Shown in pieces: positions 46,041 through 56,494 of a DNA stretch of 64,000 bases. The notes below the pieces were generated by a model. The model saw only the letters and a list, made by a program, of their open reading frames with translations. It was not told the DNA's origin and did not search any database. The translations under genes and the position numbers were made by a program. Positions within the stretch are counted from its first letter, which is position 1, and each line of letters starts with the position of its first letter. The stretch comes from Triplophysa rosa (Eukaryota > Chordata > Actinopteri > Cypriniformes > Nemacheilidae). The stretch is taken from contig NC_079900.1 in assembly GCF_024868665.1 (NCBI RefSeq), forward strand, positions 4,178,608-4,242,607, given 5' to 3'.

Positions 46041-46229
46041 ATTGAATTGAATTTATTGAATTACATGAATTTTTTTACAGGGAAAATCTTAAACATATGA
46101 GACAAAATAGTAAAAACTCAACCTCCAAGTCTGTCCTATGAATTAGTACCAACCATCGCCCCAAAGAATTTAAGATTTAATTAAACTTATTGCAACATCT
46201 AAACCTACAACTTCCTTATTTGTAAGCAA

Positions 46230-46580
46230 GTTGTTTGCTCTTTTATTTGCTGTTGTCGATCACGGAATGGGACTGGGTTGGACCTGCACAGTTTCGGCAG
46301 GTGGGGCTTCCTGGTCGCGGCTAGTGGGCTCTCCCTGTTCTTCGTGGACGTTTGCTCTGTGGCTTTTGGTCGGGGTCACTGAGTGCAGCTATGACATGTC
46401 AGAGGAGATCTGGCCCTCCCGGCTGAGCCTGGTTTCTCCCGAGGTTTTTTTTTCTCCATTTATTCATCATTGGAGTTTGGGTTCCTCGCCACAGCAGTGC
46501 AGTGTTGGCTTGCTCACCGGGAGACTGCATTTATTTATTTATTAGATATTATTTATTAGAATGATCTTGCTTGGTCTATA
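46230..46580 (+). repeat. LINE 3' UTR segment
   Basis: CCTGGTTTCTCCCGAGG, a T-run, TTGGAGTTTGGGTTCCTCGC and AGACTGCATTTATTTATTTA. The same 3' UTR in inverted orientation occurs at 53890-54000 and 58600-58700. Follows the ORF2 remnant with the RT missing. Confidence 0.65.
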
Positions 46581-46594
46581 AACACCTAATGGTT

Positions 46595-46874
46595 AGAGAG
46601 GCCTAATGGTTAGAGAGTCGGACTCGTGACCAGAAGCTTGCCGGTTCGATTCCCAGGGCCGGCGGGTAACGACTGAGGTGCCCTTGATCAACCTTACCCA
46701 CTTGCTCCCCGGGCGCTGCAGTGATAGCTGCCCACTGCTCCGGGTGTACGTGTGTTCACCACTTGCTGTGCGTGTGTTCACTACTCTCTTGATGGGTTAA
46801 ATGCAGAGGTCACATTTCGGGTATGGGTCACCATATCTAACTAATAGGTTACTTTCACTTCACTTTCACTTCAC
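46595..46874 (+). mobile_element. tRNA-derived SINE, nearly full length
   Basis: The head has an A-box (CCTAATGGTTAGAGAGTCGG, its first 16 nt also repeated just before) and B-box GGTTCGATTC at 46643-46652. The body reads CTCCCCGGGCGCTGCAGTGA, CACTGCTCCGGGTGTACGTG and GGTTAAATGCAGAGGTCAC. It ends in TTTCACTTCACT repeats. Mobilised by LINE enzymes. Confidence 0.85.
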
Positions 46875-47332
46875 TAAATAAAATTGAATTGTTATTGATT
46901 TCATGAGGCCTTCAGTTTCATTTTTATATCTGTATAAAGTACGTTTTTTTCTAGCTAGTAAGCAAGTATGTCTATGTGTTTTGTTTTACTCCAGCCAATA
47001 CTAAGTGATGTTTAGAGGTCATGTCCGACATGTGCCAGTCCTGCTGAAGGTCACAAGTGCTCCATCTCTGAACTTTTGACTTTCAAAATACCAGGAGACA
47101 GGAAACTGTAACTCACTTTCTTTCCTTCGCCTGCAGTATTTCTGGATGCATGGAGTGGCTGCCCTGAGGCAGTAGTTTATGTTGTGTTTTGTGTGCGCAT
47201 GTCTCTGCTAACGGCAGCATAACTGTGTAAACACGATGATCAACATGCTTCTTTCGCAGTAAAATACAATACATGTTCATTCCAAATACACACACAAACC
47301 TTATATGACCACTACAAATACATGTACATATA
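46875..47332. other. Intergenic spacer
   Basis: No supported feature. Confidence 0.3.
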
Positions 47333-48553
47333 CACTCACCTAAAGGATTATTAGGAACACCTGTTCAATTTCTCATTAATGCAATTATCTAATCAACCAA
47401 TCACATGGCAGTTGCTTCAATGCATTTAGGGGTGTGGTCCTGGTCAAGACAATCTCCTGAACTCCAAACTGAATGTCAGAATGGGAAAGAAAGGTGATTT
47501 AAGCAATTTTGAGCGTGGCATGGTTGTTGGTGCCAGACGGGCCGGTCTGAGTATTTCACAATCTGCTCAGTTACTGGGATTTTCACGCACAACCATTTCT
47601 AGGGTTTACAAAGAATGGTGTGAAAAGGGAAAAACATCCAGTATGCGGCAGTCCTGTGGGCGAAAATGCCTTGTTGATGCTAGAGGTCAGAGGAGAATGG
47701 GCCGACTGATTCAAGCTGATAGAAGAGCAACTTTGACTGAAATAACCACTCGTTACAACCGAGGTATGCAGCAAAGCATTTGTGAAGCCACAACACGCAC
47801 AACCTTGAGGCAGATGGGCTACAACAGCAGAAGACCCCACCGGGTACCACTCATCTCCACTACAAATAGGAAAAAGAGGCTACAATTTGCACGAGCTCAC
47901 CAAAATTGGACAGTTGAAGACTGGAAAAATGTTGCCTGGTCTGATGAGTCTCGATTTCTGTTGAGACATTCAAATGGTAGAGTCAGAATTTGGCGTAAAC
48001 AGAATGAGAACATGGATCCATCATGCCTTGTTACCACTGTGCAGGCTGGTGGTGGTGGTGTAATGGTGTGGGGGATGTTTTCTTGGCACACTTTAGGCCC
48101 CTTAGTGCCAATTGGGCATCGTTTAAATGCCACGGCCTACCTGAGCATTGTTTCTGACCATGTCCATCCCTTTATGACCACCATGTACCCATCCTCTAAT
48201 GGCTACTTCCAGCAGGATAATGCACCATGTCACAAAGCTCGAATCATTTCAAATTGGTTTCTTGAACATGACAATGAGTTCACTGTACTAGAATGGCCCC
48301 CACAGTCACCAGATCTCAACCCGATAGAACATCTTTGGGATGTGGTGGAACGGGAGCTTCGTGCCCTGGATGTGCATCCCACAAATCTCCATCAACTGCA
48401 AGATGCTATCCTATCAATATGGGCCAACATTTCTAAAGAATGCTTTCAGCACCTTGTTGAATCAATGCCACGTAGAATTAAGGCAGTTCTGAAGGCGAAA
48501 GGGGGTCAAACACCGTATTAGTATGGTGTTCCTAATAATCCTTTAGGTGAGTG
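47333..48553 (+). mobile_element. Complete Tc1/mariner transposon of the DD36E type
   Basis: 1221 bp with perfect 29-bp inverted repeats (starting CACTCACCTAAAGGATTATT) and TA at both sides (47331-47332, 48554-48555), the Tc1/mariner target site. It contains one open transposase gene filling most of its length. The structure is uninterrupted, so this copy could be active or recently active. Confidence 0.97.
47481..48521 (+). CDS. DD36E Tc1/mariner transposase, intact
   Basis: 346 residues, ATG at 47481 (MGKKGDLSNFERG), TAG at 48519. Residues about 8-46 form a paired-type helix-turn-helix (LSISQSAQLLGFSRTTISRV), with a second DNA-binding helix-turn-helix region to about 120 (ATLTEITTRYN, TTRTTLRQMGYNSRRP). 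The catalytic core has D155 in AWSDESRF, D246 in YFQQDNAPCH and E283 in DLNPIEHLW. There are 36 residues between D246 and E283, so it is DD36E rather than the DD34E of classic Tc1. DD36E transposases are known as the Incomer family. The glycine-rich AGGGGVMVWG (189-198) is typical of Tc1. The protein cuts and pastes the flanking 29-bp repeats. No frameshift, stop or missing residue is visible. Confidence 0.96.
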   Translation: MGKKGDLSNFERGMVVGARRAGLSISQSAQLLGFSRTTISRVYKEWCEKGKTSSMRQSCGRKCLVDARGQRRMGRLIQADRRATLTEITTRYNRGMQQSICEATTRTTLRQMGYNSRRPHRVPLISTTNRKKRLQFARAHQNWTVEDWKNVAWSDESRFLLRHSNGRVRIWRKQNENMDPSCLVTTVQAGGGGVMVWGMFSWHTLGPLVPIGHRLNATAYLSIVSDHVHPFMTTMYPSSNGYFQQDNAPCHKARIISNWFLEHDNEFTVLEWPPQSPDLNPIEHLWDVVERELRALDVHPTNLHQLQDAILSIWANISKECFQHLVESMPRRIKAVLKAKGGQTPY

Positions 48554-48555
48554 TA

Positions 48556-49015
48556 TATACTATACAATATATGTATGCAGCAGCAGCAGACATTTTGAGA
48601 TTTCCCAGCCATCTCTATGTGTTTATATTTTACCATCTCCGTCCATGGACTCGCTTGCTGGCTGTCTTTCTCAGCAAGCATTGGCAGAGGTCATCTCATA
48701 AAGTAAAGTGTGTTGGTGTGAGACTGCTGCTGGGATTGACTCAGGAGGCAAATGTTCTAAAGGAAGAATCTTCATGTTTTCATGCAATAAGTTACTACAG
48801 CAGTTCATTAATAGCATCATTGAAATGAAAAACAATGATGATAGTGTTCAACAAACTCTTTGAAACCATTATGTATATTTTACAATAATTGTTCATATGA
48901 CCTTTATCAATACTGCTCAGTATAACACAGGCTAGTGCAATGCTTTTGTATTGATGGGCTATTTATAAAGGAAAGTATTTCAAACCATTTGGAAGCCAAA
49001 ATTATTATTTTTTAC
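48556..49015. other. Intergenic spacer
   Basis: No supported feature beyond short open frames. Confidence 0.3.
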
Positions 49016-49268
49016 AGACAAATTCCTGAAAACTAAAAACATGTAAAAAAACCATCAAGTGAATTTGTGATATTTAATGGTCCATAGTATTATTAAATAT
49101 TGCTCAAAGTAATCTCAATAGAGAAAATATACCGGCTGTGAAAATAAATTTTAGTTTTGTTTTCTCTAATGAGATTACTTTGAGCAATAGGTGAGAAAAC
49201 TATGGAATTATAAATATCACAAATTCACTTCATGGTTCTTTTACATGTTTTTAGTTTTCAGGAATAAA
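49016..49268. repeat. ~250-bp hairpin MITE
   Basis: Arms about 49016-49137 and 49149-49268 are inverted (TTCCTGAAAACTAAAAACAT / ATGTTTTTAGTTTTCAGGAA; TTGCTCAAAGTAATCTCA / TGAGATTACTTTGAGCAA). A short AT-rich loop lies between them. Confidence 0.85.
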
Positions 49269-49299
49269 CTATATATTTATATATATCACATTTTTTCTC

Positions 49300-49430
49300 T
49301 AATACACAATGACCACAATTATTAGCCCCCTTCATTTGCTACCACCATCTGCAAGAAAAACAGCCCTGAGTCTTCTCGTATAATGTCTGATGAGGTTGAA
49401 GAATACATGACAAGTGATCTTGGACTACAT
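49300..49430. repeat. Tc1-like internal fragment
   Basis: ACAATTATTAGCCCCCTTCA and TCTGATGAGGTTGAAGAATA are phrases of a common fish Tc1-like non-autonomous element. Truncated. Confidence 0.4.
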
Positions 49431-50079
49431 GTAGTGCAATGAGTGTTTATGTAATTCACTTCTGTAATGTGATTTGGGAAGAGGGAAAACGTATGTGTGA
49501 AGAGGTGAAACAGTTAATCAACACAGACAAGTAATCACGAAATACACCTTTATTTGCACCTATAACATATGCAGACATCATTGCAACACATTTTAAATCA
49601 TTTAATAGTTTTCGCGTTTTGTAAATACAGCGAGTTGCATATCATGTATACAAGTATATATATTTTGCATTAAAGGCATTCTTACCATCTTGCCATCTCA
49701 TTTCACAAAAATATTCAAGACAAGACAGAAACCATGTTTTAAAAGCAGTGTATTACATGTACTTGCAAGTAGTACTTGTTTCATCTCTACAAAAGAAAGA
49801 TGATATGTACGAATCTAAAGAACGAATATATGCATTTATTAAAGTGTCAGATACTACTATCTTAAAACAATTTGTCATTTAATTGGGAGACATTTGAACA
49901 CTGTACGGAACCACACATAATATGTTTAGACTTGAAATTAATAGTCTTGCATAAATACAGCACATCGTTGTGTAAAAACAAATGTACACCTTGAACTGGA
50001 ATAAACAGAAATAGAACCTTCTAATTTAGAACATATATGTTCAGAGATTGTGATTTGTCATAAAACTGGATAATACAGT
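49431..50079. other. Intergenic spacer
   Basis: AT-rich and unassigned; may include the 3' UTR of the hAT transposase gene that follows. Confidence 0.3.
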
Positions 50080-50627
50080 TTAAAAAGACAACATGGAAAT
50101 CAAACAATGGCATCCTTTTAAAAAGATGATATTGCTATTCAGAAATAGTGTCATCTGCACTTGTTTTGGTTGAAGCCTTGATCGTCTTTTTGAAATCAGT
50201 TTGCCGGCCTTTGAAAAAACACGTTCACTCGGTACCGAGGTAGCTGGCACGCTGAGGTATTTTATTGAAAGATGACGTAGCAAATGAAACTTGGCTTCTT
50301 TCCCACCTCAGTACTGGATAGGACATCCAGATCACACAATGTTGGGCTCAGTCAGGTACAGTTTGAGTTCAGTTTAAAAGTCCTTCCTTGGATTTTGTGA
50401 AGAAACCTGTAAAAAAACATTGAAAATAAATAGACATATGTATATGAGTGGCATTTAAAAAAGCACTTTACCTCCAATCTTAAATATATAGTTCACCCAA
50501 AATATTATTTGATTCTGCATGATTTCAATTAAAATGAGAGTAAATAATGAACCTCAAGTTCTTCATTTCACACAAAGTGAAATGCCTTCAGAACATTGCA
50601 GATACACAATTTAACCTTTGTTCAAAA

Positions 50628-50652
50628 TATATATATATATATATATATATAC
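50628..50652. repeat. (AT)n microsatellite
   Basis: An uninterrupted AT dinucleotide run in an intron of the hAT pseudogene. Confidence 0.95.
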
Positions 50653-52227
50653 AGTATATAATGAGCAATTACATCATAAATTTATCTTCCACACAGTGTT
50701 TTGTTTTAACATGAATTCATCACTCAAATGCAAGGGAGAAATGCTGGTATTGTTACATTTTTTACATTTCAGTAAAGAATTAGTATTATGCTGGACTTTT
50801 GAAATCCCTACATTATTGTGAATAAAACATCTAGATATCAGAATCAAGGTTTCAGTTTTACAAACATTTTATATATCAATTTAATTTAGTCTCTTACCCG
50901 AGTGTCAAAATCCTGCCAGATTTCATTGGATGTTGAAGAGGCTGAAGTTGTAGGTGGTAATGCCTGTGCAGGTCCTTCTAAAACTAACATTGCACCTCCA
51001 GATGAGACACTTTTTACAGCTTCATCAGCCTTCTGTAGACTTATGAATGTCAGCGTTTTGAAGTGTGGATCGAGAATGGTTGCTTTTGACAAGAGACTAA
51101 CAGAAAAAAGCAATAAAGACAAATAATACATATTTAAACTGACTGGTACTCACTCTTTGCATTAATGGTCTGAATGCAAACCTTAAAGTCAATCATTAGA
51201 GCAGGGGTAGGCAACAAGATATAAGCTGTTTGTATCACTCCACTTGTGCTGGTCTCATTTTAAACCAGAGTACATTAGTTATCCATAGCCACAGTATATC
51301 TGGCCACAGAAAAAAATTATGTGTGCATAGCAGTGAGAAACAAACCATGAAGTCTCATAGCCACTGCAGCTACGCTGTAGGGTACTATTCAGAGCTTCTG
51401 CAAGCCGGTATCCGATGCTACCTCCCTCTTGTTGCTGCATCATACTTGTTGTGACCTTCTGAAGGAATGCACTTGGATGTAGTTACATTGCGTTCTGCAG
51501 AGATCTCCTCTGTTACCAGAAAGAACGGCTGAAGAATCTTCAAAAGAGATTAAAAATTTGAATTTTTTAAATATTATAAGTTTACACTTATGTGAAAAAA
51601 ATGAAAGCAATTACAAGGCATTAGAATGGCATTGTGCTTTACCCTCACGGCGCTTTCAATTGCATCCCAGTCAGAGCTGAACAGGACTGGCAAAGCAGCA
51701 TCAATTGTTGATAAGGCAGCAGAAAGTGGGACTTTTATGGCTAGGAAGCGTTCGAGTGGTATGTGGAAGTTTCAGTTTCAGTTTTCAGTTTCAGTTTCTT
51801 GCACGAGTTTATACTCTGGAACCTTCATTTCCCACTGATATTTTGAAAGCTTCTCCATAGAGACACAGCTGCTCATTAAATGTCCAATAATTCTCTCCAC
51901 CTTCTCTCTGGTTTCAGTTAGCTCATCAACTGCAGACAGGCCATCCTTCACTACAAGATTTAATGTATGTGCGAAACAAGGCATGTGCTTTAATGCCAGT
52001 TTTTTTACGGCAGCTACCATATTGGCAGCATTGTCAGTAACAATGCATTTAACATTTTTTCAATGCCGAAATCCCTGAAAATTGCATGAAGAGCTGCTGC
52101 TATTTCATCAGCAGTGTGTCTCTCTGGGAACCTTTGGGGTCAAAAGAAATCATAATCAAAACAATTGTTTAAAACGGCAGGCAATTGTTTAAAACTGTAG
52201 GTACACAACTTAATTCATTACCCTAGT

Positions 52228-52375
52228 TCAGGAGTGTCCAAAGTCTGTCCTGGAGGGCCGGTGTCCTGCAGAGTTTAGCTCCAACTTGGCTCAACGCACC
52301 TGTCTAGAAGTTTCTAGTATGCCTAGTGAGACCTTGATTAGCTTGTTCAGGTGTGTTTGATTAGGTTAGGTTTTT
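52228..52375. repeat. Common cyprinid interspersed repeat
   Basis: TTCAGGAGTGTCCAAAGTCT, GGAGGGCCGGTGTCCTGCAG and GTTCAGGTGTGTTTGATTAG are phrases of a very abundant non-autonomous repeat. It sits in an intron of the hAT pseudogene. A related fragment is at 53352-53445 (TCTCCAACCCTGCTTCCT, CCAGCACACCTG). Confidence 0.6.
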
Positions 52376-53633
52376 TTTTTCTTTTTTTCAAAAGGCTTCA
52401 TTGTTATTGTTCTTTTTCTTCCCCTTACATAAGTGCATTTCAGTAACTTGTAACAGTAAAATTAATTACCTGTGTACATCCAATAAACAGGACATGAGGC
52501 TGTCAACAACAATAAAGTGTGCTGTGACAGCTAAATATGCTTCAGAGTTTATTGATGTCCACATGTCTGTAGTGACAGATACGTGATCAGCTTCCTGTAA
52601 TCAGTAATAATTGTAATAAAATACTGTTAAAATTACATTCAATATAAATAATAAATGAATGTCTGGGATTCATTGTAATATATTGATTTTAGTTAAAGGG
52701 ACAGTTTTCAAAAAAATAAATTCTGATCAAAGCATTTATACAAGTTTAAAACTACTTAAAGGTGAGTAAATCATGAAAGAATCTTCATTTTGGGGCGATC
52801 TATTCTTTTAAAATAACTCCAATTATGTTTGACTACCCTCAAGCCTACAATGGCTTGAGGGTTAGTAAATTATGGGATAATCTGAGTGAACTCTTTCTTT
52901 GGAATAAACTTGGAGAAAATGTATTACAACAAATGAATGTACAGTACGATACATACCTCCATCTTCTTTTTCAAAGAGGTCTTGGTAACGTCATACTTTT
53001 CTTCAAGCTTTCTAATAAGTGTTGATCTCGATGGGAGTTTATATCTAGAATCTAAGGCATAAACAAATTCTTTGAATCCTTCATCATTTACGATGCTGTA
53101 AGGCTGCATGTCTTTGACCAACATTTGAGCTTGTCATCAAGCCTTTTCTTTGGCTTGCTGTTAGCTGCAATACAAGAAAATAGTTATGTGTATACCAGTT
53201 GTATAGATCTGTGTCACATGATTATTATTTTGAAATAAAACCTGATTAAATTAGCAAAAACACTTTTGAGCTATTTAATCATATAACCGCTCTAAATAGC
53301 CTGTACTTTCACTCAAACAGAACCAGTTGTGCAAATGGTCAATTAAAGCAAAGGTCTCCAACCCTGCTTCCTAAAAGCTACCTGTTCTGCAGACTTCAGT
53401 CCTACCCTGCTCCAGCACACCTGTCTGTATTTATCAAGCCTTAAAATTTAAAGATGGTGAATGGGAGAAAGATTTCTGCTGTTTTTTTATTTTATTATTT
53501 AATCATATAGAGCTTTTTTACAATTTTCATTGTTACAAAGCAGCTGTACATTAGACATATTGACTATAAGCAAAACAATTAAAGTTGTACCTGCAAAAAC
53601 AAGAAAAAGTTGAAAACACAGAAGACAGACATA

Positions 53634-53790
53634 CCCACATACAAAACACTCCACACACACAATATGCACACGTACTAACACACATAGACATAGACATAGA
53701 CACACAAACGGACGCGCACACAGACACGTACACAGACAAGTATGCACACACACACAGACAAGCACGCACGCACACACACACGCTCAGTGA
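53634..53790. repeat. CA-rich microsatellite
   Basis: Imperfect (CA)n with ACACAGACA variants; it yields cysteine/valine-rich spurious frames on the minus strand. Confidence 0.9.
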
Positions 53791-54143
53791 GAGCACACAT
53801 TTAAGATAAAGGAGAGAGAAGCACAGATCAAATATAACAGACTATAAATTCCTATATGCAATATTAATTAAGTAAAACTTTAAAATTCTGAAGCAGCCCC
53901 CCCGGCCAGGCAAATGCAAACAGTATGCAAACGGTGGCGAGGAACCCAAAACTCTAATCGAGAAAAAAAACCTCAGGAGAACCCAGGCCCAACCAGGGGA
54001 TTCCAGTTCCCCTCTGGCAAAAGCTGCTGCCTCTGCACAAGCTCCAGAGAGCTTGCACAACAAGGCTAAATAAACTTACTAATAAGGTAAATTACAGTTT
54101 AAGATTATCATTAATAATCTAATAGCATTTGAAATTTTGTGGT

Positions 54144-54455
54144 GAAGACGTGTCAGGTGACCGCGTCCTTCTTTATCCAGCTCTATCATCTCAGCTCTTG
54201 TCAGGTCGCCGCTTCCCATTCTCCGCTCTACCATCAGGTCAGGCCATGAAGACGTGTCAGGTGACCGCGTCCTTCTTTATCCAGCTCTATCATCTCAGCT
54301 CTTGTCAGGTCGCCGCTTCCCATTCTCCGCTCTACCATCAGGTCAGGCCATGAAGACGTGTCAGGTGACCGCGTCCTTCTTTATCCAGCTCTATCATCTC
54401 AGCTCTTGTCAGGTCGCCGCTTCCCATTCTCCGCTCTACCATCAGGTCAGGCCAT
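54144..54455. repeat. Three identical 104-bp tandem units
   Basis: 54144-54247, 54248-54351 and 54352-54455 are identical or nearly so, beginning GAAGACGTGTCAGGTGACCG. The related LINE tail at 58196-59212 has only one unit. Confidence 0.95.
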
Positions 54456-54689
54456 GAACTGCATCCTGCTCGCTGTGGTAACCTTGGAACAATGAGACAA
54501 GACTGGCTGAGAGTAGAGTACTGTTCTGCACTCTTTGATGTATATAAAGAAATATAAAGTTGAGTATCATCAGCATAACAGTGAAAGCTAACTCCGTGTC
54601 GCTTTATTATATCTCCTAGAGGTAGCATGTATAATGCAAAGAGCAGAGGCCCTAAGACTGAGACTGTGACAGATATGCTTTTCCTCAAG

Positions 54690-54807
54690 GACCAGCTTAA
54701 ACCAGCTCATGACCAGCCAAGGATCAGCACATAACCAGTTTAAACCAGCTACCATGCTTCAAAACATACCTAAAAAGTATATGCTTTTTTTTCAACAGGG
54801 TTGACTT
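54690..54807. mobile_element. Half-copy of the CCCTGTTGAAAA MITE
   Basis: Repeats of ACCAGCTTAAACCAGCT ending TTTTTTTTCAACAGGG, matching the right end of 28728-28926. It joins the LINE RT fragment directly at the left. Confidence 0.65.
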
Positions 54808-55268
54808 CTATAGTATGCTTTTTTCTACACTGGAAGTCAGTGGTGCCCCAAAACAGCCTTGTTACAAACTTTCTTCAAAATATCTTCCTTTGTGTTCTAC
54901 AGAGCAAAGAAATTTGTAAGGTGATAAATTTAATAGCTTGTCTCTGAATTGCATACAAACTCACGTAGATAAGGATCCTTAATTGCATACTGGTTTATTG
55001 CTGTCTGAATCTGACGCTTTGCTGGAGGAGGACAACAACTTCCTGACTCAACCGCCTAACAAAATTTAAGCACATGGTCAGAACAGAAGAACAAATCTGC
55101 ACTGCCTCCCTTCGGGGAGGCTGCATAACTGGAGCAGGCAAATCTATGGCCCAGGCAGTTTTAAGCCCCTGTTGTTCCTGATGCATCCAGTAGGGGAATC
55201 GTATATCACATACGGCAAAATAACATTTAATCGATGCTCTAAACTCAATTAATTAACAAATTGATAAC
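54808..55268. other. Intergenic spacer
   Basis: No supported feature. Confidence 0.3.
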
Positions 55269-55765
55269 TGTCGTGATTCTGCCTCATCTTGTCATGTCTG
55301 TCTTGATCTTGTGGCAGAATCATGGCAGGATCCCTTGTTATGTGTGGAGAGAGTCATTTTGACCCTGTCGGCCTTCGATACTCTCTCCGGTCCTTGTCTG
55401 TGTTCCCGCCCTTTTGTATCTCTCATTATTTGTTGTTTATTAGTACATGCCCCACACCTGTTCCCCTTTGATTTGTCCCTCTATTTAATGCCCCTGTGTT
55501 CTCTGTCTGGTGTCGGATCATTGTACTGTTATGTTGCACTGTGTCATGTGGGTCTTGTCTTGTTAGTTAGTCTAGTTTGAAGTGTTCCTTTGTGATGTGT
55601 TATTAGTTTAGTCTTGTCAGTTTAGTTAATCTTGTTCTTGTTTCTCTGTTTTGTTATGTTTACCCCCACGTGGGTCTTTGTTTTGAGTTTTGTTAATTAT
55701 TTATTAAAAGTCTTGTTAACCCCTTACCCGCTGTCTGCGTTTGGGTCCTCTCTCCTTGTCACTGT
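55269..55765 (+). mobile_element. LTR-like repeat (plus), related to 33015-33603
   Basis: Begins TGTCGTGATTCTGCCTC and shares with the reverse of 33015-33603 a CACACCTGTTCCCC segment, CTCTATTTAATGCCCCTGTG and TTTATTAAAAGTC. The right end is uncertain (GGTCCTCTCTCC near 55747-55758). More diverged than the other copy. Confidence 0.5.
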
Positions 55766-56494
55766 GTCTCACCTCACCCGAGAATCATGCAAACTCGTTA
55801 AGTTAACTAATATTTTTAAGCTGCATGACCAGGCAGCCAGGTTACTTATTTTTTTAAGTTGAATTAGCTATCAATCATTATCAATCATGGCCTGGGCCGT
55901 AAAACTGTCTGGGCCATAGAGCTGCCTGCTTCAGGGCTGCAGCCTCCTCATTCTCAATGGTTAGGACCCTGACCTCAAAGGTCATTTTTAACTCTTTGTT
56001 GCTGTTAATAAAATATATTAAACTCAAAACAATTTCTTAATTGCAAGTATTAATTTATGTGGCTGTGTAATAACCTACACCGGTGGACATTATAGTAAAA
56101 TTAAACTCGTTTAGGCGATTCCTCCACCCAACTGTCTGGATTTATATTTCACGAACTGAATGACATGCTATTTTACATCAATTACATTTCAGGGAACTTG
56201 CTAGTATAACCGGTCCTACTCGCTCCGCTCTGTACGGGCCTCGAACCATGGTCGGTACGGATGGGAGACGGGCGCTCTAACGAGGAGGCTAAAGACTCCA
56301 GTAATGTTTCCAGTAATGCTCTTCCTAAAATGAGATGTCTAGTGTCTGTCGCTAGAGCATCTCTGTTGGTCGGGGAGTGAGGTTTACACACTGCACAGCT
56401 CTTCACTAGCTGGCCTCCGTTACACTAGCATTATGGTGCTTACCTCGGGCTCAGCTAACGTTACCTCATCTTGACTGGCGCTTGGCTGTTCTAT
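55766..56494. other. Intergenic spacer
   Basis: AT-rich to mixed sequence; no gene recognised. The minus-strand frame 56182-56406 has no known domain. Confidence 0.3.

Larger units (their letters stand above)
35250..46580 (+). mobile_element. L2-like LINE copy D, opened by nested insertions
   Basis: A plus-strand LINE whose ORF1 is split into 35300-35460, 39611-39799, 44339-44519 and 44695-44755. ORF2 endonuclease is at 44852-46040, and a 3' UTR at about 46230-46580 contains the phrase GAGTTTGGGTTCCTCGCCAC seen in other LINE tails here (minus strand at 53890-54000). The RT is deleted between 46050 and 46230. Taking out the inserted elements with one copy of each target duplication restores one reading frame through 35300-44519, proving the nesting. 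Confidence 0.85.
50080..53164 (-). pseudogene. Intron-containing hAT transposase, decayed
   Basis: Six exons with splice-like borders on the minus strand: 52957-53164, 52470-52594, 51643-52131, 51346-51537, 50898-51096 and 50080-50406. Motifs in order: DMQPYSIVNDEGFKEFVYAL, a TTDMWTS catalytic Asp, TDNAANM with the second Asp, HMPCFAHTLNLVV, ATILDPHFKTLTF, and the C-terminal dimerisation box SVPSERVFSKAGKLISKRRS. This matches Ac/ZBED1-like hAT transposases. Frameshifts occur near 53128, 52055 and 51430, and a TTTCAG-repeat at 51768-51797 replaces conserved codons. An N-terminal BED finger exon is not seen. Confidence 0.85.
53490..54690 (-). mobile_element. LINE 3' tail with RT remnant
   Basis: On the minus strand, from 54690: RT palm [17 protein letters not shown] and [12 protein letters not shown], then the coding part breaks at about 54540. 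The 3' UTR follows, with the tandem units, the GAGTTTTGGGTTCCTCGCC phrase, a CA/TG-rich tract (53634-53790), and a tail AAAAGCTCTATATGATTAAA near 53500. Closely related to 58196-59212. Confidence 0.75.

Noticed and set aside
53499..53809. Cysteine/valine-rich proteins
   Set aside because: They are translations of CA/TG microsatellite sequence; likewise 58221-58602.
54144..54455. CRISPR-like array
   Set aside because: The units are adjacent 104-bp copies without spacers and lie in a LINE 3' UTR of a vertebrate genome.
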